A DNA stretch of 64,000 nucleotides from Corydoras sp. C115 (Eukaryota > Chordata > Actinopteri > Siluriformes > Callichthyidae). The notes below the pieces were generated by a model. The model was given only the letters and a program-made list of their open reading frames with translations, had not been told where the DNA came from and ran no database searches. Position numbers and translations under genes: made by a program. Below, one piece after another: positions 12,170 to 22,759 of the stretch (positions within the stretch are counted from its first letter, which is position 1; every line of letters starts with the position of its first letter). The stretch lies in the NCBI GenBank assembly GCA_019802505.1, contig JAFMOC010000039.1:1364001-1428000 (forward strand). Reading direction: 5' to 3'.

Positions 12170-12885
12170 CTTTAAGCCCTTAGGAAGACTTTTTTTGGAA
12201 AACCACCATGCTACCATGATGTACAAAGCCACGTGGGCATGGGAGTATTTTGGGATTTACACTTAATATAATCTGCCATTGCATCAAGAAATGCAACCTA
12301 AAACTGTATTATGTAAGTGTAATCCAAAAATGCAGTCAGGATTGTTTTTATGTCCAAAGGCATCTGAGATGGGTGATAAGAAAGTAAAGATTTGTTTTGT
12401 CAGATGAGTCATTGTTTCAGTTTGAATTTGCAAAAAAAAGAAAGAAAAGAGACATCAGAATACCCATACTGAAGATGAAAGAGAGCACCTAGACTGTTAC
12501 CAACAATATGTACAAAAAAAACATCTGTGAGGATATGGGGGAGCATTACTGCCCACGGCATGGATTCAGCATCTATGTGAAGGCATCGTTGATGTGAAGG
12601 CTTATACTGTATTTTTGAAGTGACATATGCTGTCATCAAGATGATGATTTTTTTTCAGGAGTTTAGAAAATGCCAGACGTCATTCTGTTCCAGCAGCATG
12701 GCTTCGTAGACATAGAGTGTACAAGTTTCCTCGGCCTTTCTGCAGACCAGATCCGTCTTCTATTGTTAATGTCTAACGTATCATAAAAAGGAAAATCAGA
12801 CAATCATGAGCACAGACTGTTGAGCAGCTCAGGTCTCGTACACTGCAAGAAAGGGTAAAGATTCCACTTGCTAAAATAAAAATCT
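12170..12885 (+). pseudogene. Tc1/mariner transposase relic
   Basis: Colinear with a common fish Tc1/mariner element: GGAAAACCACCATGCTACCATGATG, GCATCAAGAAATGCAACCTAAAACTGTATTATG, TTTGTTTTGTCAGATGAGTC (Asp-containing WSDE region), CATTACTGCCCACGGCATGG, GAAGGCATCGTTGATGTGAAGG, CAGCATGGCTTCGTAG, GCAGACCAGATCC and GACTGTTGAGCAGCTCAGG. Many stops and indels, and the block around the second catalytic Asp is eroded, so it cannot encode an enzyme. No terminal inverted repeats seen. Confidence 0.85.
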
Positions 12886-13055
12886 TCAAATGTGTTTATA
12901 TTTAACAAACTGAATTTTGTCATTTATTCATCCTTTTGTATGTTAAGTAAATGTTTTATTAAATAAACAAATTAGTGTTTTTATAAGGTGCTGTAACTTA
13001 TCTAGAAATCAGGTTGGTACAAGGATTTTTTTTTTTGCTTTTTATATTTGCACAC

Positions 13056-13413
13056 TGTTACACTCGCCTACCTCGATCTAAAAGCGGCTGCGCAAATGAA
13101 GCGCAGAGCCGCAGAGCCGCAGTGCCCTAACACGCAGAAGGGAGCCAGGCACGCAGGTAGCAGAAACACAGATATTTATTAAAGGTGTTGGGACACCAGA
13201 AAACATGAGATACAAACGAGCGAGCGAACATAAAACTACGACGTGCACGGAGGAAGGGGAACACGGAAACTAAATACAAAAACATCCGATCATGTGCACA
13301 CAAATAAACCAATAAAAGGAACAAGTTAATTAACTAAACTAAGGACCATCAATGAAAGTTAGTTAACTCAAGGAACAGAACAACAGAAGAACAGGTGCCC
13401 TAGGCCTGTTACA
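13056..13413 (-). mobile_element. gypsy-like solo LTR
   Basis: 358 bp with TG...CA ends (TGTAACAGGCC start and GAGTGTAACA end on the minus strand) and a perfect 5-bp duplication CACAC at 13051-13055 and 13414-13418. On the minus strand it has a polyadenylation hexamer (TTTAATAAATATC near 13180) followed by a GC-rich U5-like end, as in teleost Ty3/gypsy LTRs. No internal region, so a solo LTR. The flank is CA-rich, so the duplication is slightly less informative than usual. Confidence 0.8.
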
Positions 13414-13655
13414 CACACATAATTAATCCCCACATTAGATTTCTCAGCTTTCGTTTATGTCTGTTTTATATTACGACACTGCGTGAAAAAAAAGTTGCCT
13501 TATAATTCTTGGTTTTGGTGTTGCCCGAATACTAGTTTTTTTTTTTACCTGTCGCATACCCCAATGTTCCTGACAGTGTGTGTGTGGACTCACCAACATT
13601 GCAAGATTTCTCTTTTAAAAAAGCAGAGGAGCAACCTTTTTTTAGCTGTAGGGGA

Positions 13656-13700
13656 TTCATACTGACCATTAACAATACTATTGTTAATGGATAGTATGAA
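13656..13700. repeat. 45-bp near-perfect palindrome
   Basis: Arms TTCATACT-GA-CCATTAACAATA and the complement, around a single C. 20 of 22 arm positions pair as Watson-Crick except two next to each other in the middle, forming a strong hairpin or cruciform. Confidence 0.9.
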
Positions 13701-14149
13701 TGTTACTTGTTATAGCAGTGTTGTTCATACCACTAAGAAATGGGTGCCATGTAAATGGATCATTGGCTGCTTGATTGACAACCTAATTTTATCTTTTTGG
13801 TAAAAGTTTTAATTTTTACCTAAACCTGCTTTCAAAACAAAAATAAGGAAGAGTAAATATTTCCACAGTTCATGAGCCAAGTAAAGTGACAATAGACCAA
13901 CATTAAATATTTATGAAAACAGTGACCTCATGTCTCCCCAGTAAATAAGTCCAGTACAGTATATTTCTAAGTGTGTGTGTCTATGTGTATTTGTATATAA
14001 AAAAGGCGGAGTGAAAGTAAAGAAGTGTATATTAAGCAATCATTGCATTTATTTATACCTCTCAGATGATTACTAACAAGTGTTTTTTTAGGTTCATAGA
14101 CATCACTGAAGTAGTCTTGGTCACCCAAGCCACTACACAAACATGATTG

Positions 14150-14343
14150 GGGTTCCCCTTGCCCAACCAGGGGAGGGTGTTTCGGGCGCTAGGGAAATAG
14201 ACCTAGACAGGGCACCAATTTATCACTGGGCACATACTTACACAGACTATTATGGGGCAATTTAATAGCAGCCAATTCACCTTGAATCCATGTTTTTTGG
14301 AATGTGCAAGGAAGATGGAGAACCTGGAGGAAGCCTACAAATC
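14150..14343 (-). mobile_element. decayed SINE, head missing
   Basis: GGTTCCCCTTGCCCAACCAGGGGAGGGTGTTTCGGGCGCT, ACTGGGCACA, CCTTGAATCCATG and GGAGAACCTGGAGGAAGCC follow the minus-strand SINE body. Carries the older ATTCACCTTGAATCCATG subtype. Confidence 0.88.
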
Positions 14344-15339
14344 TCTTGTGGTTTTCTGTCTTGTGTGGTTGGGTCAGCTAATTACTGCATTTGCCACTAT
14401 GCAGTACATGTAATACATTTTTAAATATTATATTTTCTATATGATGTTATTGTTATAGTTTTGTGTATTTAATGCCATTAATATTTGTTATAGTGCTGAA
14501 CAGAAAAGGATTTTACATTGGAATTAAAGAAAGGATTATATCAAAATATAAATTTAGTGTTAGTGTCACTAATAGTGCAGTGGTTTTTATTTGTAGCATA
14601 TTTTTTTTTATTTTCAATGTATAATTTTTGAAAACAACACATTGTTTTACATTAGCCTACAATATATGTAGTTGCACTGGACCATAAAATATTTATCAGG
14701 TTTCCCATACACCCTCATGGAAAAAATACCTGGAAACTCAATGACATTTAAACTCAATGCCAATTCCAAAAACAACTGACATTGAGTTTCAAGTTATTAC
14801 TGTATTTATTTGTGTGATGGGGCAGGGGTCACATGTATAATTCAGATCATTGGAACATCTGTGTTTTGTGTAGACCACGAACTGGACTTTATAATCAATA
14901 AATTAGGGTAAAAACATGATTTCAAGTTAATGTTAAGGTTAGAATCGAGTCACTAGTATTAACAGCTATGATTAGAGTAGACCCTAGAAAAATTAATTAC
15001 CATTTATGTAAAAACATCCAAAGCAAAACCAAGTGTGTAAAAAATGGATTTATTATATGAATATAAATAATGTCTGGTTCCAGATTTATTCTACTGAAAT
15101 TCTTATAAAAATGATGCTGAATGCCTGACATATTCTTGGTTTTCCTTAACCTTTGCAAAGTAGTTATTTACCAAAGTCAGCGAGTATCAACACACTTCCA
15201 GACACTAATAGAGTAGTCTAAGCATGTATTTTCATGTGATAGTAGGCAGTGGACCAAACCACCGCATATGTAGAATATAAAGAGGGAAAACTAATTTTAA
15301 TGTCCATAATTACTTTATGTTTTTTGAATACATATTAGT

Positions 15340-15467
15340 TGCCCAGCGATGGATTGGCGCCCTGTCCTGGGTCTATCTGCCCAGCGCCCGAGACGTTCTC
15401 CCCTGGATGGGCATGGGGAACCCCACCGCGACCCTAATAGAGGATAAAGCGGGAGATAATGAATGAA
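15340..15467 (+). mobile_element. 5'-truncated SINE
   Basis: Starts TGCCCAGCGATGGATTGGCG, nearly consensus to the tail. A perfect 15-bp target duplication TGAATACATATTAGT (15325-15339 and 15468-15482). The same internal start as the copy at 9700. Confidence 0.95.
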
Positions 15468-15482
15468 TGAATACATATTAGT

Positions 15483-17230
15483 ACATATTAAACAAAAATA
15501 CACAGTTATGTTTACAATCATACAACAAAACTGTTTCCAGAAAGACAAAAAAAGTGCAAAGAATATTATGGCAGGGAACAATCTTTGACATGGACAGGCC
15601 AAAGTAAATGTCTTTGCAAAACATAATTGTGTTTGCTTTTTTTATTTATAAGTCTCTATTTATTCTCTCTTACATTGATATAAGGACACCAGGATTGCAA
15701 TATAATTTCACAGTTAGTTCTATTTAAAAAAATACCCCAATTTTTACTAAGAATGAAGTGTGTATAGAGATATCACAGCACCCCATGCTGAGAGTAAAGC
15801 TTTCATACACTGAAGCACAATGAGCGATAAGGGATTTTTGGAGGCTGTTGGAAGACATCTGGGAAATATTGGCACCATTTCTACTTCAGATTTTCATAAT
15901 TCATCTAGCGAATATGAAAATTTAAATGATGTGTGATTTATTTAATCACATTTACAAATAATTTAGGCTATGCAATTATATAGCATATACTGTATAAATA
16001 AAGTTTGCAAGCAGCTGCTAACTGACGTGTACATTTTTGTCACTGTGGAAAATGAAGTCGTTATAGAAACATTTGTCTGTCAATAAAATCAAGTGCCAAA
16101 TAAACTGTGTTGTGTGGTATTTTACATTAACCATGCTTGAAAGACTAAATAAACAGATACAATCCAGTATATGCCATGCTTGCTGACAAAATTTATTCTA
16201 AAGACACGTAAAAAATGTTCTGTCCTTGACTGCTTCCTAGTAATTGTTGATTAAAGTTCTTCTAGTGTTGGAGCCTCTGGCAAAGTCAACAAAGATAACG
16301 TGTGGAATTATAAAGCCTGTCCTTCATCGGTCCAGTGCTATTGCATTTGACTGATATCGCATTAAAAATCAAAGAGTGTGATGTATCCTCAATTCACACT
16401 TTTAAAGAAACAATCCAGTAGCAACTGCTAACATTCTTTAAATTGTATACTAGTGAACTGGCAGCTTTCTGATTGTGGCATGCATGTTAAATCCACAGTT
16501 GCTTCTAGAGCAAACCATAAAAGAGGCTAAGAGCTTTATCTGACACCCATAGCAAGGAGTGTTGCGATGCATTTTGCTATCTTACACCCTGCCAACAGTC
16601 TATGTTTACACTTTGTGCCTGCACTGTTTAAATAGCAATGGTGCTTGTGAATATATGTATGTTGAGTTGCGCGGTGGTCTTAAAAGTTAAATTTCTGGTA
16701 TTACTATTTTGGCAATGAAAAACAGGTCTGCCACTGACTAAAAACATATACAGACATCATCGGTCAGACATTCATTGCAATCTTGCTAGTGAATTGTTAA
16801 CACGTACACCACGCTTGTTATGCACACATGGACATGCAGCAATGCACAAACCCAAAGCACATGGCAGATGGCAGCAATGCAACATTTAACATCAACAATA
16901 CACGAAATATTAACTACAATTTCAATTAAAACATTATTCTATATCAACACAAATTTGCTCCATTGCTCACTGTACCATTGAAATAGCAAGCAACAAAAGT
17001 CATACCACACCTGGCCTTGGAAATAGCAAGTGACACGCTTTTTTTGTACTTTTTTTACGTAATGACTTTAAGCAATACTGTGATTATGAAAAGGCTTTTG
17101 ACAAATCTTATAAATCATTGTAACTGTGTTCATAATTCATCATGAACACTGGATTCATAGGAAACATTACTTAAAACTGTTACTCGAAGCAAAATGAAGG
17201 TTATAATAATCACCACAGAATAGAACAAAC
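15483..17230. other. gene-free stretch
   Basis: Nothing recognised. 15770-15910 (around ATGAGCGATAAGGGA) is repeat-free and moderately complex. Confidence 0.4.
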
Positions 17231-17242
17231 AAGTTTACCATA

Positions 17243-17588
17243 GGCGGCACGGTGGCTTAATGGTTAGCACGTTCGCCTCTCAGCGCTAGGGATTCCCGGT
17301 TCGAATTCACATCTGGGTGGAGTTTCCATGTTCTCCCCGTGTCTGTGTGGGTTTTCTCCGGGTTCTCCGATTTTTTTCCCACAGTCCAAAAATATGGATC
17401 AAGTCAATTGAATTCTCCAAATTGCCCCATATAGAGTGTGTCTGTGTGAGTGAGTGTGTGCTCAGCGATGGATTGGCGCCCTGTCCTGGGTCTATCTGCC
17501 CAGCGCCCGAAACGTTCTCCTCTGGATGGGCATGGGGAACCCCACTGCGACCCTAATAGGGGATAAAGCGGGAGATAATGAATGAATG
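17243..17588 (+). mobile_element. full-length near-consensus SINE
   Basis: tRNA-like head GGCGGCACGGTGGCTTAATGG, body and GATAATGAATGAATG tail, bounded by a perfect 12-bp duplication AAGTTTACCATA (17231-17242 and 17589-17600). The B box has one change (GGTTCGAATTC). Confidence 0.97.
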
Positions 17589-18322
17589 AAGTTTACCATA
17601 ATCAACATAATAAAATTCTGGCATAAAAGGGAGCTTGAGAACCAATCAGTAAACAATATATAACACCGGGCAGGGAATAAAACATGAAATATATCTAAGC
17701 ACATGAAAGACTAGACAAGAATGCGAACACAGCACAACCGTCATTTTGCTCTAACAGGGATTCATGACACTACTAAATCTTTCCTATAGATTGCTGTACT
17801 TGCTGTCAATACTAGGTCAAAAATCTTTACTTGTGAAAAGCAATATTTGTGTACAAAATCTTTTTTTTTTTTACAATTTATCTATTCTCTTAATTCCATT
17901 TCATAATACAATTTGTGAATATAACACATATTATTAGCAACAACTCTTTTTTGACTTTATAAAGGTTGAACAAGTCTCAGAAGCATTGTATGTGGGTGTG
18001 TATATGTATAGAGGTAGAAAGTAGGCTTTGGGCTCAGTGACAGGCTCTGGGCAATGCAACATGCCCTAAATACGGCTTTACTACCTATTGTCAAAAGTAG
18101 AACAAGAAGCAGAGCAGTTCAAACCAAAATGGAGGTCTGCTCCAAACTTAACACTCTTGTCTGCATGATCAGAAAGATCTCAGTTTCAGACAGTTTCTTT
18201 TATTTTAGCTGGACAACAATCTATCCATGCTGTGCTTTTACCGCCTAACATTTTCTATATTCTAGAAGAAAGATTCAATAATGTTGTTTGCTATAGTGAT
18301 TTAAAAAAACATCCATAAATAA

Positions 18323-18440
18323 ACAAACACACACACACAATCACATACACATTCACACACAAATATACATACAGTACACACACACACACACACACACATT
18401 TACACACAAACACACACACACACACATTTACACACACCCA
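18323..18440. repeat. CA-rich imperfect repeat
   Basis: Several (CA)n blocks broken by TTTACACACAAA-like interruptions, one unit (CACATTTACACACA) occurring twice. Confidence 0.9.
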
Positions 18441-18894
18441 CACTTTGCCTATTGTATTTTCTACATGAAATTTTGTGAATAGTTTGGGGAAGGCTACTTT
18501 CTCTTATAGAATTACTGCAAGCAAGTAGCAATGTCTATTGAATCAATGTCTATTAAAGCATGCCTTAACACAGAACTCTTTCCTATTGAACACATTTAGG
18601 ATGAATTAAAACAAATCTTGTGAAACAGGTCCCAAAAAAGCCTAGCAAGAGTGGAAGATGTTGCAAAAGCAAAACCAACTAAAAGTATATGTAATAAAAC
18701 CTCCTGTACTCAGGCATGGCTGTGCTCATTAGTTTGATAGTGTTATGCCAGAATAATTTACATGTTAATACAATTTTTCAACAACATAAGAAGACGAGGG
18801 ATGAAAATGGGCACAAAAATATATAATGATTAAACCAGATCAGTGGATGTATCTGCAGGCTGATTGATAGGATTGCATTTCTTTAAAATAAGTT

Positions 18895-19251
18895 TAGGGC
18901 GGCACGGTGGCTTAGTGGTTACCACATTCGCCTCTCAGCGCTAGGGATTCCCGGTTCGAATCCCCATCTGGGTGGAGAACATTTCCATGTTCTCCCCGTG
19001 TCTGCGTGGGTTTCCTCCGGGTTCTCTGGTTTCCTCCCACAGTCCAAAAACATGGATCAAGTCAATTGAATTCTCAAAATTGCCCCATATAGAGTGTGTC
19101 TGTGTGAGTGAGTGTGTGCCCAGTGATGGATTGGCACCCTGTCCTGGGTCTATCTGCCCAGCGCCTGAGACGTTCTCCCCTGGATGGGCATGGGGAACCC
19201 CACCGCGACCCTAATAGAGGATAAAGCGGGAGATAATGAATGAATGAATGA
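18895..19251 (+). mobile_element. full-length near-consensus SINE
   Basis: Complete head, body and tail. Perfect 11-bp duplication TAAAATAAGTT (18884-18894 and 19252-19262). A short insertion GAGAACA-TTTCC before CCATGTTC distinguishes it. Confidence 0.97.
18908..18963 (+). promoter_or_regulatory. SINE internal pol III promoter (A and B boxes)
   Basis: TGGCTTAGTGG at 18908-18918 fits the A box and GGTTCGAATCC at 18953-18963 is a perfect B box, at tRNA-like spacing. Activity is unknown. Confidence 0.6.
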
Positions 19252-19262
19252 TAAAATAAGTT

Positions 19263-20690
19263 CAACTCCAATCTGCAAACATAAAAAATAAACAATGGAA
19301 GATATCTCATAATTATTCATTAAAAAGTATTTATGGAATTATTATGTATTATATTATAATTAAAGTATTATGTCTTTACATGGAAACATCTTCAATAATT
19401 GATCTTTAAATCGTACATAAATAATATGACTTGCTCTAAATAAAAGCCATCAAATCAAGTTTTCATCACACTAGCTTGTTTTGATATAAAAAATACAAAT
19501 TATTGCAGCTGTATTTTAAATGTATATGTTTTTACTCCAAGTATAGGTTTAGATTTCTTAATTTAACTTAAGATTTCACTTTTTTTTTTTTTTTTTCCTA
19601 TAAAAGGCAGGAATGCACATTGAAGGTTACTAGTCCATCTCAGCACAGACACACAAAGATATTGACATCTTGGCCCAATTTAACATGTCCAATTTATTAA
19701 CCTGCCACCAGGCAATAGGATAGCATGCTTACATTTGTCCACATTACCCAGAAAGTAACCATATGACCTTCTGGCTGCAATTGTATACTGTCCTATCAGA
19801 TCAACTTTAGGATTTAAAGTCAGTGTATACTTTATAACATAAGTTTTGTCTCAAGCCATTGCACAGTACCACTAAATTTACACATACATTTAAATGAAAA
19901 ATTATAAAGTTGTGTATTTTTACATTTTGTTAAATCATGTTTAAATTAACCTCTGAAATATTACTAAACTGGTTCACAAGATCAAATTCACTTTCTTTAA
20001 TGGTCACAGTCACGACTATAATATAATTAAATTGGTACGGCATTTGGGGCATAAAGAATAAATCTCATTCACTCTCACAGCCTGTGAAATGATTAGGCCT
20101 AGTAACCCAAATTCTTAGCCTTATTTTAATCCCAGTGGATTTGCAAAAGAAAAAAAAACACAAAAACTTTTAACTAAATTCTTGAATGTGGTTAAATGTG
20201 TGTGGCAAACTGAATTTACTGACCTGATTTCTATTATAATTGATCATTGTTTACTGAAATTTCATTAGGTCAGGTATGGTACAGGCTGCCAGTGGAGTGT
20301 GCCATGTGGACCATTAGAGAAAGCTGATGAGGCTGTTCTCCAGGGTGTCTTCCCCAGCCAAATATTGCCATGCTAAGTATGCCAGGCTGCCTACTTCTGG
20401 ATGCTGCTGCTTTGAGGACTCAGAAAAGAAATTGGATTTGCATAAGCCTAAATATTAAACTAGCAGACAGAACAATGTGTTTTTCTCTTAATGCAATGCA
20501 GAAGACTTGTGACCCCACGTTCCCTCTTTCTCTCAGTCATTAAACACATTTGGAAATACAGATAAAATATTTGGCTTTGCCAATGTAATTCCACAGATTA
20601 AATTATGGAATCAAGAAAAAGACCTCTGGTCTAATCATATTAACATTAACCATCCTATTATGTTGAAAAAATTACATCAACGATGTTACA
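19263..20690. other. gene-free stretch; 20270-20540 higher complexity
   Basis: AT-rich, with a T-run at 19579-19597. The part 20270-20540 (GCTGCCAGTGGAGTGTGCC, TCCAGGGTGTCTTCCCCAGCC, GCATAAGCCTAAATATTAA) is GC-richer, repeat-free and not coding; a conserved non-coding element is possible. Confidence 0.35.
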
Positions 20691-20699
20691 AGTCAGGCG

Positions 20700-20850
20700 C
20701 ATGGTCCAAAAACATGGATTCAAGGTCAATTAAATGCTCTGAATTGCACCATATAGTGTGTGTGTGTCTGTGTGAGTAAGCCTGGAAGGGAATGGGAGAA
20801 CCTCCCCATGACACTGGTAGTGTATTAAGCAAAAGATAATGAAGAAAGTT
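20700..20850 (+). mobile_element. decayed SINE 3' half
   Basis: GGTCCAAAAACATGGATTCAAGGTCAATT, CACCATATAGTGTGTGTG and AAAAGATAATGAAG match the SINE from its centre to the tail with internal losses. Lies immediately beside the younger copy at 20872. Confidence 0.85.
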
Positions 20851-20871
20851 AAGTTTCTACAATTAAGAATT

Positions 20872-21217
20872 CATTCATTCATTATCTCCCGCTTTATCCT
20901 CTATTAGGGTCGCGGTGGGGTTCCCCATGCCCAACCAGGGGAGAACGTCTCGGGCGCTGGGCAGATAGACCCAGGACAGGGCGCCAATCCATCGCTGGGC
21001 ACACACTCACTCACACAGTCACACTCTATATGGGGCAATTTTGAGAATTTAATTGACTTGATCCATGTTTTTGGACTGTGGGAGGAAACTGGAGAACCCG
21101 GAGGAAACCCACGCAGACATGGGGAGAACATGGAAACTCCACCCAGATAGGGATTCGAACCGGGAACCCCTAGCGCTGAGAGGCGAACGTGCTAACCACT
21201 AAGCCACCGTGCCGCCT
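20872..21217 (-). mobile_element. full-length near-consensus SINE
   Basis: Complete minus-strand copy with perfect B box complement GGATTCGAACC. Perfect 12-bp duplication CAATTAAGAATT (20860-20871 and 21218-21229). Confidence 0.97.
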
Positions 21218-21360
21218 CAATTAAGAATTAAAGGACAATTATTATTTTGCATACATTTTTCAAACCCCAATTAATGAAAAGTCAAGGAGTTATATAAAAA
21301 ATAAACAAGAGAGAAAGCAGTATTTCAAACCAAAAATGAAGTTCAACACACATACAGTTC

Positions 21361-21425
21361 AAGGATTCAAGGAGACTTAATTGTCATTAACAAGCAAGCA
21401 AAAGTATGTATCACGGACACATTTT
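21361..21425. mobile_element. possible LINE/SINE 3' fragment
   Basis: TTCAAGGATTCAAGGAGACTTAATTGTCATTAACAAG resembles a widespread fish repeat motif (TTCAAGGA..TTTATTGTCAT). Short; family not assignable. Confidence 0.35.
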
Positions 21426-21485
21426 TGACCCTAAGCAGAGGTTGAATTAGAAAAGGTAGTTAAAAAAAAAATTTACATTGAAATA

Positions 21486-21814
21486 AAAGGGCGGCTTAGT
21501 GGTTAGCACGTTCTCCTCTCAGTGCTAGGGATTCCCGGTTCGAATCCCCATCTGGGTGGAGTTTCCATGTTCTCCCCGTGTCTGCGTGGGTTTCCTCCGG
21601 GTTCTCCGGTTTCCTCCCACAGTACAAAATCATGGATCAAGTCAATTGAATTCTCAAAAATTGCACCAATTGAGTGAGTGAGTGTGTGCCCAGCGATGGA
21701 TTGGCGCCCTGTCCTGGGTGTATCTGCCCAGCGCCCGAGACGTTCTCCCCTGGATGAGCATGGGGAACCCCACCAAGACCCTAATAGAGGATAAAGCGGG
21801 AGATAATGAATGAA
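21486..21814 (+). mobile_element. SINE with short 5' loss
   Basis: GGCGGCTTAGTGGTTAGCACG lacks CACGGT before the A box. Otherwise full length. Perfect 12-bp duplication TACATTGAAATA (21474-21485 and 21815-21826). Confidence 0.96.
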
Positions 21815-21888
21815 TACATTGAAATATTACATTTAGAATAAAGAATAAAAATTTAGCACCAAATAAAGAATAAAATATAGCAGTCGCT

Positions 21889-22305
21889 CCTGTAACTATT
21901 ATTCTCACCTGTTTGCTTTAATCTTTGTTAATTCTAATTTGTGTTTTATTAATGATATAATTACATACCTGTGGTTTGCTCAGTCACGTGGTCTCTGTCT
22001 TGTCTGTTATTGGTTAATTCTGTGTTTATATATTTTTCCAGTTTGCATCTTTCTTTGGCTCGTGTCGCGTTATGTCACGTTGTCTGTCCGTGATCCCCGG
22101 TCTGGTCCATTGTTGTTGTTTCTAGTCGGTCTAAATGAGCTTTCTTTATTCCGTTATCTGTGTGTTTACTAGTTTTAAACAGATTGTGCCCCGCTTGTTG
22201 CACAAACTTGTTTTTGTTAAACTACCTTTTTGCGTTTACACCTGGTTGTCTGCAGTCTTGGCGTGCTCACGACTGCCACCCGCAGGCAGAGTGTGAATAC
22301 AACGC
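21889..22305 (+). mobile_element. possible second LTR-like repeat
   Basis: TGTAACTATTATTCTCACCTG start, TATA-like TTTATATATTTTTCC near 22025, CpG-rich middle (GGCTCGTGTCGCGTTATGTCACG) and a U5-like end (GTCTTGGCGTGCTCACGACTG...GTGTGAATACA). Architecture and TG/CA-like ends resemble a teleost gypsy LTR, but no target duplication is visible and the 3' edge is a guess. Confidence 0.4.
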
Positions 22306-22692
22306 AGTTTAAAAATTTGTCATATTATTGCTTGAAAGTTTGTTAACTCTTTGTAATTAATCATATTTGTTTATTGTGACATAAACCAAATAACAAATAA
22401 ACGACAAATGAAAAAATACCAAATATTAGAATTAATATTTTATTTATTGTTCCATTAAATATCTCTGATTTTATAATCTGTGAATCCTTAGGATTAGCAG
22501 ATAAATTGAAGATGAAATTAGAGTCAGGTATTTTCAGGCAAGGGGGTGAACATTGAGTGTAAACAGCTGCTATATTTTCTTTAAAAGACCTATCAATGTC
22601 TGATTGTCATAATACATATCATTAATATATAATAGATTATGTGCACATGCGTGAGCCGTGCATGCAGCCTTTGCAGTTGCTCCTTATCGTGC

Positions 22693-22752
22693 TTTTCTAA
22701 AATTTCCACTCGGGGATTAGTAAAGTATTCTGATTCTGATTCTGATTCTAAA
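22693..22752 (+). mobile_element. LINE 3' terminal tail
   Basis: AAAATTTCCACTCGGGGATTAGTAAAGTATTCTGATTCTGATTCTGATTCT: the AATTTCCCCTCGGGGATTAATAAAGTAT-type 3' end common to fish CR1/L2-like LINEs, ending in a (TGATTC)n tail. Only the end is present. Confidence 0.6.
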
Positions 22753-22759
22753 AATGTAC

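Noticed and set aside
14732..14795. Inverted repeat GAAACTCAATG / CATTGAGTTTC
   Set aside because: Only 11 bp with a direct copy nearby; short enough to arise by chance in AT-rich DNA.
18950..18970. tRNA genes suggested by perfect B boxes
   Set aside because: Each is the head of a SINE, followed by the SINE body, with no tRNA 3' acceptor stem or terminator.
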